This document shows, one piece after another, positions 54,122 to 62,506 of a stretch of 64,000 nucleotides of DNA. The translations under genes were made by a program, and so were the position numbers. A model generated the notes under the pieces. That model was not told the origin of the DNA, ran no database searches, and saw only the letters and a program-made list of their open reading frames with translations. How positions within the stretch are numbered: the first letter of the stretch is position 1; every line of letters starts with the position of its first letter. This DNA is from VBDM01 sp963699535 (GTDB lineage Bacteria > Pseudomonadota > Gammaproteobacteria > Burkholderiales > SG8-39). The stretch is taken from positions 116,164 through 180,163 of the forward strand of contig CAVOUJ010000037.1 in assembly GCA_963699535.1 (NCBI GenBank), in the 5' to 3' direction.

Positions 54122-54834
54122 ATGCGAGAGCGCACGATCGCGGCTGTGCCCCGAACGGTCCTCGCGCTTCTCGCGCTCGCTCTCGCCGCGCAGATCGGAA
54201 TCAAGGCGAGCGCGCCCGCGCCCAGTGCGAGCGCCGAGGAGCTGCCCCCCGCTCCGAGCATGGCGGCGCTCAGGATCGCGAGCTTCGGCGACCCGATCGC
54301 GCTCGCCAAGTTGCTGATGCTCTACCTGCAGGCCTTCGACTACCAGTCAGGAAGCAAGGTGCCCTATAAAGACCTCGACTACGCACGCCTGGAAGCCTGG
54401 CTGTCGCGGATTCTCGAGCTCGATCCGCTCGGCCAGTACCCCTTGCTCGCGGCGAGCCGCCTCTATGCCGAGGTGCCGGTGGAGGCGAAGCAGCGAAGCA
54501 TGCTGGAATTCGTCCATCGGCAGTTTCTGCTCGATCCGTCTCGCCGCTGGCCCTGGCTCGCCCACGCCACGGCTATCGCCAAGCACAGGCTTCACGATCT
54601 GCCGCTCGCCCTGCGTTACGCCCAGGCGATCCAGCGCAACGCAAGAGGCGACGGCGTTCCCCTCTGGGCGAGACAGATGGAGATCTTCATACTTGAAGAC
54701 CTGAACGAACTGGAAACGGCCCGGATCATCATCGGGGGGTACTTGGAGAGCGGCACGTCAGCGACCCGGGCGAGTTGAGGTTTCTCGAGGAACGTCTGAG
54801 GGAGCTCGAGGCCCGGCAGCGAGGTGTCAAATAA
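54122..54834 (+). CDS. anchored periplasmic protein of unknown function, one apparent frameshift
   Basis: The product has an N-terminal signal anchor (residues about 8-28) and a helical, TPR-like body (LARLEAWLSRILELDPLGQYP-like repeats; LLAASRLYAEV). As written it stops at 54778 after GTSATRAS. Adding one base near 54758 instead gives VSDPGELRFLEERLRELEA and a stop at 54834 (237 residues), a charged ending that fits the protein's helical style much better. It probably works with the ABC permease just upstream. I do not recognise the family. Confidence 0.65.
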
Positions 54835-54907
54835 TCGTCATAAGTGTTCATTATTCAACAGCAGGGCAGTATTTCCCTCTGATTTTTCCAATAATCTGGG
54901 CCTAACC

Positions 54908-54924
54908 CAGGCACGTTCCTTGCG
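54908..54924 (+). promoter_or_regulatory. sigma54 (-24/-12) promoter of the tandem pilins
   Basis: CAGGCACGTTCCTTGCG fits the sigma54 pattern: GG at 54910-54911 and GC at 54922-54923 with exactly 10 bases between, and TTGC in the -12 box. The start would fall near 54935. A strong GGAGG ribosome site follows at 54951-54955, before ATG 54960. Confidence 0.8.
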
Positions 54925-54959
54925 GGTTCCCATCTCGCTCGCCATAGGTAGGAGGTGGT

Positions 54960-55676
54960 ATGACCGGGTCAAACGACTACAACAAGAAAAAGAAGGTATC
55001 CCCGATTGCGGCTCAGGGCGGCTTCACTCTGGTCGAAATCGCCATCGTGCTCGTGATCATCGGGCTGCTGCTCGGCGGAATCCTGAAGGGCCAGGAAATG
55101 ATCACCCAGGCCAAGATCAAGAACGTGATCAACGATTTCAACGGCGTCACCGTCGCAGTCACGTCCTACCAGGACCGCTATCGCGCCATCCCGGGCGATG
55201 ATCAGAACGCCACGACGCGCTGGACTGTACAGGCGCCGCAGCAGCGGCAACGGCAACGGAATCATCGTCGGGCTCTACAACGCGAACGACATCTCGGGTC
55301 AGGCGGCGCTCCCGGAGCAACGGCCGAGTCCAACCTGTTCTGGCAGCATCTGCGAATCGCCGGATTCGTTCCCGGTCTGACCGTCGGAACCGGAAGCGGG
55401 ACGCCGCCTCCGAACGGCGCCGGGGGCATCATCGGCGTGGAGACGGGAGGTGCCGCCGGCGGAGGGCTGGGCTTCACGAGCTTGATCATTTGCTTTTCCA
55501 ACCTCCCGGAGAAGATTGCGAGCGCGGTGGACGGGCAGGCAGACGATGGCGCGCCCGCTACCGGACAAGTCCGCGCGCAACTGCAGAGCGCGCCGAATCC
55601 GGCCACGGTGGCGACTCCCGTCACCGGATACGTGGAAACCGGAGTCAACCAGTATTTGCTCTGCAAGAACTTCTAG
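54960..55676 (+). CDS. type IV prepilin, first of a tandem pair, two compensating indels
   Basis: The leader ends in QGG and is followed by FTLVEIAIVLVIIGLLLGG, a canonical prepilin site with Glu5. The globular part resembles the next gene along its whole length. Between RWTVQAP and GGAPGATAESN the frame is displaced: one extra base near 55236 and one lost base near 55307 restore SSGNGNGIIVGLYNANDISG, matching the neighbour. Two Cys (LIICFSN and YLLCKNF) can form the C-terminal disulfide loop of pilins. Length is 238 residues. Confidence 0.88.
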   Translation: MTGSNDYNKKKKVSPIAAQGGFTLVEIAIVLVIIGLLLGGILKGQEMITQAKIKNVINDFNGVTVAVTSYQDRYRAIPGDDQNATTRWTVQAPQQRQRQRNHRRALQRERHLGSGGAPGATAESNLFWQHLRIAGFVPGLTVGTGSGTPPPNGAGGIIGVETGGAAGGGLGFTSLIICFSNLPEKIASAVDGQADDGAPATGQVRAQLQSAPNPATVATPVTGYVETGVNQYLLCKNF

Positions 55677-55802
55677 CCGCACGCAGGCGCTGGCACGCGT
55701 TCACACGGCTTATCGGGTCAGCGGTCCACTCGGTTATTTCGCACACCGACCCTCGTGCATTTTTCTTCCGATTGACCTAGACTACGGCGCGACGGAGGTT
55801 CC

Positions 55803-56504
55803 ATGAGCGCATCCCCTCTAAACAAGAAGCGAAACCCGGCCGAGGCGGGGTTCACCCTGGTCGAGATCGCTATCGTGCTCGTCATCATCGGGCTGCTGCT
55901 CGGGGGCATCCTGAAAGGCCAGGAAATGATCAACCAGGCCCGGATCAAGAACGTGATCAACGACTTCAACGGCATCACCACGGCGGTGTCTTCCTACCAG
56001 GATCGCTACCGCGCCTTGCCCGGCGATGACCTGAACGCGACCGCGCGCTGGCCTACGCAGAATCCTTTGAGCGGCAACGGCAACGGCATCGTGGCCGGGC
56101 TCTACAACGCGAACGACACGAGTGGACCTGGAGGCGCTCCGGCGGCGGCGGCTGAATCCAACCTGTTCTGGCAGCATCTGCGCATCGCCGGATTTGTCGC
56201 GGGAGTGACCACGGCAACCGGAAGCGGAACTCCGCCGCAGAACTCGACCGGCGGCATGGTCGGTGTGGAAACGGCGGTACCCGGCACGAACGGCCTGGGC
56301 TTTACCACGCTGATCGTGTGCAGCTCGAACGTGCCGGACAAGGTCGCGCTCGCGGTGGACACGCAGATCGACGACGGCAACCCGGGGACGGCGCAAATCC
56401 GCGCGCAATTGCAGGCCGGGCCGAACCCGGCCACGGCTGCAACTCCGGTGACCGGGTACATCGAAACCGGAACAAACCAGTACCTGCTCTGCAAGAACCT
56501 GTAG
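55803..56504 (+). CDS. type IV prepilin, second of a tandem pair
   Basis: The 233-residue prepilin has a 17-residue leader ending AG, then FTLVEIAIVLVIIGLLLGG with Glu5. The globular domain (YQDRYRALPGDD, SGNGNGIVAGLYNAND, AESNLFWQHLRIAGF) closely follows the preceding gene. Cys residues in LIVCSSN and YLLCKNL would close the C-terminal loop. A GGAGG site precedes ATG 55803. A perfect sigma54 site is not repeated here. The strong terminator after it suggests a two-pilin transcript. Confidence 0.92.
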   Translation: MSASPLNKKRNPAEAGFTLVEIAIVLVIIGLLLGGILKGQEMINQARIKNVINDFNGITTAVSSYQDRYRALPGDDLNATARWPTQNPLSGNGNGIVAGLYNANDTSGPGGAPAAAAESNLFWQHLRIAGFVAGVTTATGSGTPPQNSTGGMVGVETAVPGTNGLGFTTLIVCSSNVPDKVALAVDTQIDDGNPGTAQIRAQLQAGPNPATAATPVTGYIETGTNQYLLCKNL

Positions 56505-56520
56505 TCGCCGCGTCACCTGG

Positions 56521-56546
56521 AAAAGCCCGCTTCGCGCGGGCTTTTT
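56521..56546 (+). terminator. Rho-independent terminator after the pilins
   Basis: A GCCCGC/GCGGGC stem with a 5-base loop is flanked by A and T runs (AAAA before, TTTTT after), beginning 16 bases after the pilin stop. It ends the pilin transcript just before pglL. Confidence 0.92.
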
Positions 56547-56551
56547 CGTTT

Positions 56552-58333
56552 ATGGCGGACTCATTGAAAAGCGCGTCGGCCCTGCCAATCGGCCTTCTGC
56601 TCGCGGGCGGCCTTTGCCTGCTGCCGTTCCTCGTTCCGTATCACCAGCAACCGGTTTTGAGTTTCTTCTCCGAGTGGCTGGCGGCCGCGCTCGGCGCCGC
56701 CGCAGTGCTCGCCATCCTCTCCGGGCGCGGCTTCAAAGCGGACGCTGCGCTGCCCGCGCCGGCCCTCTGGCTCGCTGCATTCGCTCTGTTTCTCGCCGTC
56801 CGGGCGGCGCTCGGCGATCAGACCTATCGGCAGATTTCTCTGCTTGCCGCCCTTTACGTCCTCTACGCAGTGCTGATGATCCAGCTCGGATCGCAGCTTG
56901 CGGCCTCGCGCGGTCTCGAGGGGGTTGCTTCGGTATTTGCAGGCTTTCTTCTGGCTGGGGCGCTCGCGAACTCGGCCGCCGGCATGATCCAGTTCTACGG
57001 CCGACCCATGCTGTTCGACGACTTCATCGCCGAGCTGCGCGACAGCCGTGCTTACGGCAATATCGCGCAACCCAACCTCTATGCCAACTACCTCGCGCTC
57101 GGAGAGGGGGCGCTTGCGTTCTTGTGGGTTCGCGGTAGTGTCCGGAGCGCGTACGCGCTTCCGGCTCTCGTTCTCCTTGTCGTGGCGAGTGCATTGTCGG
57201 GTTCGCGCAGCGCGCTGCTCTACGCTTTCTGGTTTGCCGCGCTTGGACTGCTCGCGGCGCGGATCGAAGACCGCACCGGCCGACGCCGCTTAAAGTCGGC
57301 GGCGTACGCGGTGGCGAGCGCCGTTGCAGCGGCATATTTCGCCGTGCCTCTGCTGAATGGCGCGTTGGGTCTCGGCCCATCGGGTGACAACGGGCTCGAT
57401 CGCCTGCTCGCCTCTCCCGGCGAGCACTCCGACGTGCGGCTGCCGGTTTTCGTGCTCGCGCTGCGGGTTTTCGCCAGCGCGCCAATCGCTGGAGTGGGGA
57501 TAGGCGAGTTCGCCGGCGCCGCATTCGACCTGGGGCTCGATCCGGCCCTCACGCGAAGCGGCGACGTCTGGACCTCGCCGCACAACTTGCCACTGCACCT
57601 CCTCGCCGAAACTGGCGTGGTCGGCGCGGCCCTCGTAACAGCTGCCCTCGCCGCCTGGGCAGGCGGGGTCCTACGGCGCTGCCTGGCGGGTGAGAATCCC
57701 GAGCTTTGGTGGATGATCGCAGCAGTCGGGATCGAGCTGATCCACTCCTTGATCGAGTTTCCGCTCTGGAGCGCGCACTTCCTCGGCGTGACAGCCCTGC
57801 TGATCGGCGCGAGCACGAGCCCTGAAATGCGCTCCCCGACCATTTCGCGCTCGGTGCGCATCGCAGCGCTTGTTGCGGGCGCCGTGCTCGCCGTCACCCT
57901 CGCAATCCTGCTCAGGGATTACGTGCGACTGGACACGACGCGCATTACGGGAACGAGCGTTACCCTGGCGCGCGCCGCCGACGCGCAGCGGGACGCGGCA
58001 ACCATGCGCGAGTTGACGCACGGCTTGTTGGCTCCCGTCGCCGAGCTTTGGATACTCATCGGCGCCCCACTCGATCGTAGTGATCTCGGTTCGAAGCTCG
58101 CGATGTGCGAGCGCGTCTCGCGTATCTGGCCTGCCAATCCGGTCGTCGTGCGCAGAGCGGTGTTCCTCGCTTTCGACGCGAGAGGTGAGGAAGCGAAGAG
58201 CCTGCTCGCGCGCGCCCTGCGAACCTTTCCTCAGCGGCGCGACGATACGATTTCGATCCTGGAACGGGCGCGCGCCGCCGATCCAGGCGCGATCGAGCCG
58301 CTGCTCGCCATCGCCCGTGCCTCGCCGCAGTAG
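56552..58333 (+). CDS. pglL: PglL/O-antigen-ligase family pilin oligosaccharyltransferase
   Basis: The 593-residue protein has about 12 membrane helices and the Wzy/WaaL fold. The PglL hallmark GNIAQPNLYANYLALG is present, as is the large periplasmic loop with SPHNLPLHLLAETG and its conserved His. A cytosolic or periplasmic C-terminal tail of about 120 residues follows the last helix. PglL enzymes attach lipid-linked glycans to pilins; the tandem pilins directly upstream are the likely targets. No upstream glycan-building genes are in this window. It is convergent with the antiporter gene, one base apart. Confidence 0.88.
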   Translation: MADSLKSASALPIGLLLAGGLCLLPFLVPYHQQPVLSFFSEWLAAALGAAAVLAILSGRGFKADAALPAPALWLAAFALFLAVRAALGDQTYRQISLLAALYVLYAVLMIQLGSQLAASRGLEGVASVFAGFLLAGALANSAAGMIQFYGRPMLFDDFIAELRDSRAYGNIAQPNLYANYLALGEGALAFLWVRGSVRSAYALPALVLLVVASALSGSRSALLYAFWFAALGLLAARIEDRTGRRRLKSAAYAVASAVAAAYFAVPLLNGALGLGPSGDNGLDRLLASPGEHSDVRLPVFVLALRVFASAPIAGVGIGEFAGAAFDLGLDPALTRSGDVWTSPHNLPLHLLAETGVVGAALVTAALAAWAGGVLRRCLAGENPELWWMIAAVGIELIHSLIEFPLWSAHFLGVTALLIGASTSPEMRSPTISRSVRIAALVAGAVLAVTLAILLRDYVRLDTTRITGTSVTLARAADAQRDAATMRELTHGLLAPVAELWILIGAPLDRSDLGSKLAMCERVSRIWPANPVVVRRAVFLAFDARGEEAKSLLARALRTFPQRRDDTISILERARAADPGAIEPLLAIARASPQ

Positions 58334-58334
58334 G

Positions 58335-60305
58335 CTAGTCCTGCAGCAGCCGTATCTCAGCGGCGGCAAGCTGCTCCGGGGTCCCGAGGAGCACGATGAC
58401 GTCGCCCGCCTGCAATGCAGTCTGCGGCGAGGGTGAAACCATCCGCTGCTCGCTCCTCCTCAGCGCCGTGACCTGCACGCCAAGCTCTTCGAGCCCGAGT
58501 TCACCGAGGCTTCGCCCCGATGCCCCGGAGCCCGGGACGAGCGTGACCGACTGCAGGCGCGGCTCGCGCGCCTCGTCGGGATCTTCGGCTTTATCGGTGC
58601 CGCCGTGAAAAAAGCCGCGCATCAGGCTGTACCGCTGCTCGCGTACGTCTCGGATGCGCCGAACCACGCGCCTTAAAGGCACGCCCAGCAGCACCAGGGC
58701 GTGCGAGGCAAGCATCAGGCTCGATTCGAAGGTTTCCGGCACGACTTCCGCTGCACCCGCCGCGATGAGCCTGTCCATGTCCGCGTCGTCCAGCGTGCGC
58801 ACGATCGCCGGCAGGGCGGGGTTGAGCGCACGCACGTGATGCAGTATTCGGAGCGCAAGCTGCGTGTCGGCGAAGGTAACGACCAGGGCGCTTGCGCGCG
58901 CGACCCCTGCCGCGATGAGCGTTTCGCGGCGCGAGGCATCGCCGTACACGACGTTTTCGCCCGCGGCCGCCGCTCCTCGAACCCGCTCCGAATCGCTGTC
59001 GAGGGCGACGAACGCGATGCGCTCCTCCTCGAGTAGGTGCGCGAGGCGCTGCCCCGTGCGGCCGTAGCCGCAAATGACAACGTGGCGCTCGGCCGCCAGG
59101 CTCTGCGCGGCGACGCGGTGCAGCGCGAGAGATTGCAGCATCCATTCCGCGCTCGACCAGCGCAGCGCGAGCCTGTCGCTCGCGTGAATGAGGAATGGGG
59201 CGGCGAGCATGGAAAGCAGCATCGCCGCGACGACTAGCTGCGAGAAGTCGCGATCGAGCAGGGCCAGGGACTGCGCCTGAACCAAGAGCACCAGGCCGAA
59301 CTCGCCGCCCTGGGCGAGCGCGAGCCCCGTACGCAGGGCCGCCCCGGGTCCGGCGCGGAACAAACGCGCGAGCCCGGTGATCATGGCGAACTTCAATGCG
59401 ATCAAGAGCGTCGTCAGCACCAGTGTAAGCGAAAGATTCGCCGCGACCGTCCCGAGGTCGAGCCGCATACCCATGGTCACGAAGAACAGGCCCAGCAGGA
59501 CTTCCCGGAACGGCCGGATGTCCTCCTCGACCTGATGCCGGTATTCAGTCTCGGCGATGAGCATCCCGGCGAGAAACGCGCCCAGGGCAAGCGACAACCC
59601 AGCCCGCTCCGTGAGCCACGCGAGCCCGAGCGTGATGAGCAGGACGTTGAGGATGAAGAGCTCGTGGGAGCGGCGGCGCGCCACGACGTGAAACCAAGCG
59701 CGCATCAACCGCTGCCCGACAAACAGCAGCACCACCAGCACCACTGCGGCCTTGAACACGGCGACGCCAAGACGCCAGCCGAGATCGCCGCTTCCTTCGG
59801 CGATCGCCGGAATCACTATCAACAAAGGAATGACGGCGAGGTCCTGAAAAAGCAGGACACCGATGATGTCGCGACCATGCGGCGTATCGAGCTCCCTGCG
59901 TTCGGCGAGAATGCGCAGGACAATCGCGGTCGAGGACATGGCAAGCGCGCCTCCGACGGCGAGGGCCGCCTGCCACGGCGCGCCCACGAAGACGGCGGCG
60001 GCCAGAACCAAGGCAAGCGTGAGCAGGACCTGGGCGAGTCCAAGACCGAACACCGCGCGGCGCAATTGAAACAGTTTCAGCAGACTGAACTCGAGCCCGA
60101 TCGAGAACATCAGGAACACCACGCCGAATTCCGCAAGATGCCGTCCCTCGCCGGTGTCGGGAATCCACGCGAGCGCGAACGGTCCGACGGCCACTCCGAC
60201 CACCAGATAGCCGAGCAGCGGCGGCAGGCGCAGCAATCGAAAAGCCACGACAACGAGCACGGCACTTCCCAGCAGAATCAGCACCAGCTCAAGCGTGTCG
60301 CGCAC
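58335..60305 (-). CDS. Kef/YbaL-type CPA2 cation:proton antiporter with TrkA domains
   Basis: The 656-residue protein has 12 membrane helices of the CPA2 fold (LLGYLVVGVAVGP, FLMFSIGLEFSL, ALAMSSTAIVLRIL), a cytosolic Rossmann TrkA-N domain (HVVICGYGRTGQRL, about residues 410-525) and a TrkA-C domain near the end (GASGRSLGELGLEELGV). It probably exchanges potassium for protons under nucleotide or thiol control. It diverges from kdsD with 67 bases between. Confidence 0.92.
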   Translation of the reverse strand: MRDTLELVLILLGSAVLVVVAFRLLRLPPLLGYLVVGVAVGPFALAWIPDTGEGRHLAEFGVVFLMFSIGLEFSLLKLFQLRRAVFGLGLAQVLLTLALVLAAAVFVGAPWQAALAVGGALAMSSTAIVLRILAERRELDTPHGRDIIGVLLFQDLAVIPLLIVIPAIAEGSGDLGWRLGVAVFKAAVVLVVLLFVGQRLMRAWFHVVARRRSHELFILNVLLITLGLAWLTERAGLSLALGAFLAGMLIAETEYRHQVEEDIRPFREVLLGLFFVTMGMRLDLGTVAANLSLTLVLTTLLIALKFAMITGLARLFRAGPGAALRTGLALAQGGEFGLVLLVQAQSLALLDRDFSQLVVAAMLLSMLAAPFLIHASDRLALRWSSAEWMLQSLALHRVAAQSLAAERHVVICGYGRTGQRLAHLLEEERIAFVALDSDSERVRGAAAAGENVVYGDASRRETLIAAGVARASALVVTFADTQLALRILHHVRALNPALPAIVRTLDDADMDRLIAAGAAEVVPETFESSLMLASHALVLLGVPLRRVVRRIRDVREQRYSLMRGFFHGGTDKAEDPDEAREPRLQSVTLVPGSGASGRSLGELGLEELGVQVTALRRSEQRMVSPSPQTALQAGDVIVLLGTPEQLAAAEIRLLQD

Positions 60306-60357
60306 TCGGAAGTCCTTGTTTCCTTGGGCCCATGAGGGAAAAAACGAGAATAGTGTC

Positions 60358-60366
60358 TGCTATACT
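60358..60366 (+). promoter_or_regulatory. extended -10 promoter just before kdsD
   Basis: TGCTATACT is an extended -10 element ending 6 bases before ATG 60373. Transcription would start at or within a base or two of the ATG, and no Shine-Dalgarno is seen, so the message may be leaderless. Confidence 0.4.
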
Positions 60367-60372
60367 CAAACT

Positions 60373-61404
60373 ATGTCAAACGCAGCTCCGGACACGAGCC
60401 AGCACGTCGTAGATAGCGATCGCCCGGCGCTCGCCCCTTCGGCGCTTGAATTGGCGCGCAAGGTGCTCGCGATCGAGGCTGACGCGGTGAGCGGCCTGAT
60501 CTCGCGGCTCGACCAGCGTTTCCTCGAAGCGGGCGGGCTGATACTCGCATGCCGCGGCCGCGTTGTCGTCAGTGGCGTCGGCAAGTCCGGGCACGTCGCG
60601 CGCAAGATTGCCTCCACGCTCGCAAGCACTGGAACACCGGCGTTTTTCCTCCACGCCGCCGAGGCAGGGCACGGCGATCTGGGCATGATTACCCGCGACG
60701 ACGTTGTACTCGCGCTCTCCAACTCCGGGCAGTCCGATGAACTGCTCACGATCATTCCCCTGATCAAGCGTCAGGGCGCGAAGCTCATCGCGGTGACCGG
60801 CAATCCGGACTCGACTCTCGCCAGGGAAGCCGACGTGCACCTCGACGCACGCGTTCCGCAGGAAGCCTGTCCGCTCAATCTCGCGCCGACCGCGAGCACC
60901 ACGGCGGCTCTTGCGTTGGGCGACGCGCTCGCGGTCGCCCTGCTCGATGCACGCGGCTTCAGCGAACGCGATTTTGCGCGCGCGCACCCTGGCGGAGCGC
61001 TCGGCAGGAAGCTCCTTACGCGCGTGTCCGATGTGATGCGCACCGGAAAGGACATCCCGAGCGTCTCCGATTCGGCCTCCTTCTCGGAAGCGCTGATCGA
61101 GATCTCCAGAAAGGGCATGGGCATGACCGCCGTTCTCGGTTCGGTCGGAAAGGTCGTGGGAATATTCACCGACGGCGATCTGCGCCGGATGCTGGAGCGC
61201 AGGGACAAGCCCGATATCCGCTCGATCGGCATCCGCGAGGTCATGAAGCGCAATCCGCAAACGATCGCTCCACATAAGCTTGCGGCCGAGGCGGTCGAGG
61301 TGATGGAACGTCACAAGATAAACCAGCTGCTTGTTGTGAACGATACCGGAGAGCTTGCCGGCGCACTCAACATGCACGATCTGTTTCGCGCCAAGGTCAT
61401 TTGA
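60373..61404 (+). CDS. kdsD: D-arabinose 5-phosphate isomerase
   Basis: KdsD makes arabinose 5-phosphate for Kdo synthesis. The 343-residue protein has a SIS sugar-isomerase domain (VVVSGVGKSGHVARKIASTL, TSTGTP-like ASTGTPAFFLHAAEAGHGDLG, ALSNSGQSDEL) and two C-terminal CBS domains (DVMRTGKDIP and VMKRNPQTI). ATG 60373 gives the family N-terminus. Its stop overlaps the kdsC start (TGATG). Confidence 0.94.
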   Translation: MSNAAPDTSQHVVDSDRPALAPSALELARKVLAIEADAVSGLISRLDQRFLEAGGLILACRGRVVVSGVGKSGHVARKIASTLASTGTPAFFLHAAEAGHGDLGMITRDDVVLALSNSGQSDELLTIIPLIKRQGAKLIAVTGNPDSTLAREADVHLDARVPQEACPLNLAPTASTTAALALGDALAVALLDARGFSERDFARAHPGGALGRKLLTRVSDVMRTGKDIPSVSDSASFSEALIEISRKGMGMTAVLGSVGKVVGIFTDGDLRRMLERRDKPDIRSIGIREVMKRNPQTIAPHKLAAEAVEVMERHKINQLLVVNDTGELAGALNMHDLFRAKVI

Positions 61405-61931
61405 TGCGCGAAGATGTTCTGGAGCGGATGCGCAAGCTGCGTCTGATGATCTTCGACGTCGATGGCGTGCTCACCGACGGAACGCTGTATTTCAGCGAGA
61501 CCGGAGCGGAGCTGAAGGCGTTCAATGCGCGCGACGGTCACGGGCTCAAGATGCTGAGGGAAAGCGGGGTCGCGGTTGCGATCCTCTCCGCGCGCCGCTC
61601 GCGAGCGGTCGAAGTGCGCGCGGCGGAGCTCGGCATCACTCTGGTGGAGCAGGGCTGCGCGGACAAGGGCGTGGGCTTCGAAAAGCTGATCGGCGAAGCG
61701 CGCGTCCCGGCCGCCGCGACCGGATACATGGGGGACGACTGGGTCGATCTTCCGGTGCTTACGCGCTGCGGCTTTGCCGCAAGCGTTCCTGAGGCGCCGG
61801 ACGCAGTTCGCGAGCGCGTGCACCACGTCACGCACACCGCCGGCGGCCGCGGCGCGGCGCGGGAGGTCTGCGAGCTGATCATGCGGGCGCAAGGCACGCT
61901 GCAGCGGGCCATCGCCCGAGAACTACCGTGA
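61404..61931 (+). CDS. kdsC: Kdo-8-phosphate phosphatase
   Basis: KdsC removes the phosphate from Kdo 8-phosphate. The 175-residue HAD phosphatase has the nucleophile motif IFDVDGVLTDG, the FNARDGHG segment, motif II AILSARRS and motif IV GYMGDDWVDLPV. It is coupled to kdsD and to lptC by overlaps. Confidence 0.94.
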   Translation: MREDVLERMRKLRLMIFDVDGVLTDGTLYFSETGAELKAFNARDGHGLKMLRESGVAVAILSARRSRAVEVRAAELGITLVEQGCADKGVGFEKLIGEARVPAAATGYMGDDWVDLPVLTRCGFAASVPEAPDAVRERVHHVTHTAGGRGAAREVCELIMRAQGTLQRAIARELP

Positions 61932-62506
61932 AGGCGCGCGTCACACACCTGCTGCCGATTTCGTTGATGTTTCTGCTCGCGATGCTGACCCTTTGGGTGC
62001 AGTACGCCCTGCTGGATGGATCCTTTGGCAGCGCAAAGCCCCCCGGGCACGATCCCGCCGGCATCGTCGAGAACTTCAGCGTCCAGAAGCTCGACCCATC
62101 GGGCAAGCTTCAATACACGTTTTCAGCGCCGAAAATGGTGTATTTCGCCGATGACGACTCCGGCGAAGCGATCTATCCGCGCCTGGTCCAGATTTCCGCC
62201 GAAGGCGGCAACATCACCGCCTCGGCCAATCGCGGCACGATCAACCGGCAGGGCGAGGAGGCCTTTCTCTACGGCAATGTACTGGTCTCGCGCGAAGCGA
62301 CGCCGCAGCAACCCGAATTCCAAGCGCGCACCGAATTCCTGCACGTGCTCGCGGAGCAGGGCATCTCGCGCACGGACCACACTGTCACGATTACGGATGG
62401 AAGCAACACCCTGACCGGAGTGGGCATGGTCGTGGACAAGAAGAGGCGCCAATTCACGCTGCAGTCGCAGGTCAAAGGCATCTTCAGTGCACCGAGCAGG
62501 AAATAG
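61928..62506 (+). CDS. lptC: LPS export protein LptC
   Basis: LptC is the bitopic inner-membrane link of the LPS bridge. The 192-residue protein starts at GTG 61928 (overlapping the kdsC stop), has one helix (about residues 8-28) and a periplasmic jellyroll with ENFSVQKLDPSGKLQYTF-type strands and FLYGNVLVSRE. The last 20 bases overlap lptA. Confidence 0.9.
   Translation: MKARVTHLLPISLMFLLAMLTLWVQYALLDGSFGSAKPPGHDPAGIVENFSVQKLDPSGKLQYTFSAPKMVYFADDDSGEAIYPRLVQISAEGGNITASANRGTINRQGEEAFLYGNVLVSREATPQQPEFQARTEFLHVLAEQGISRTDHTVTITDGSNTLTGVGMVVDKKRRQFTLQSQVKGIFSAPSRK

Noticed and set aside
55690..55706. TGGCACG upstream of the second pilin as a second sigma54 promoter
   Set aside because: The -24 part fits, but 10 bases later there is CA instead of GC and no TTGC, so the -12 box is missing.
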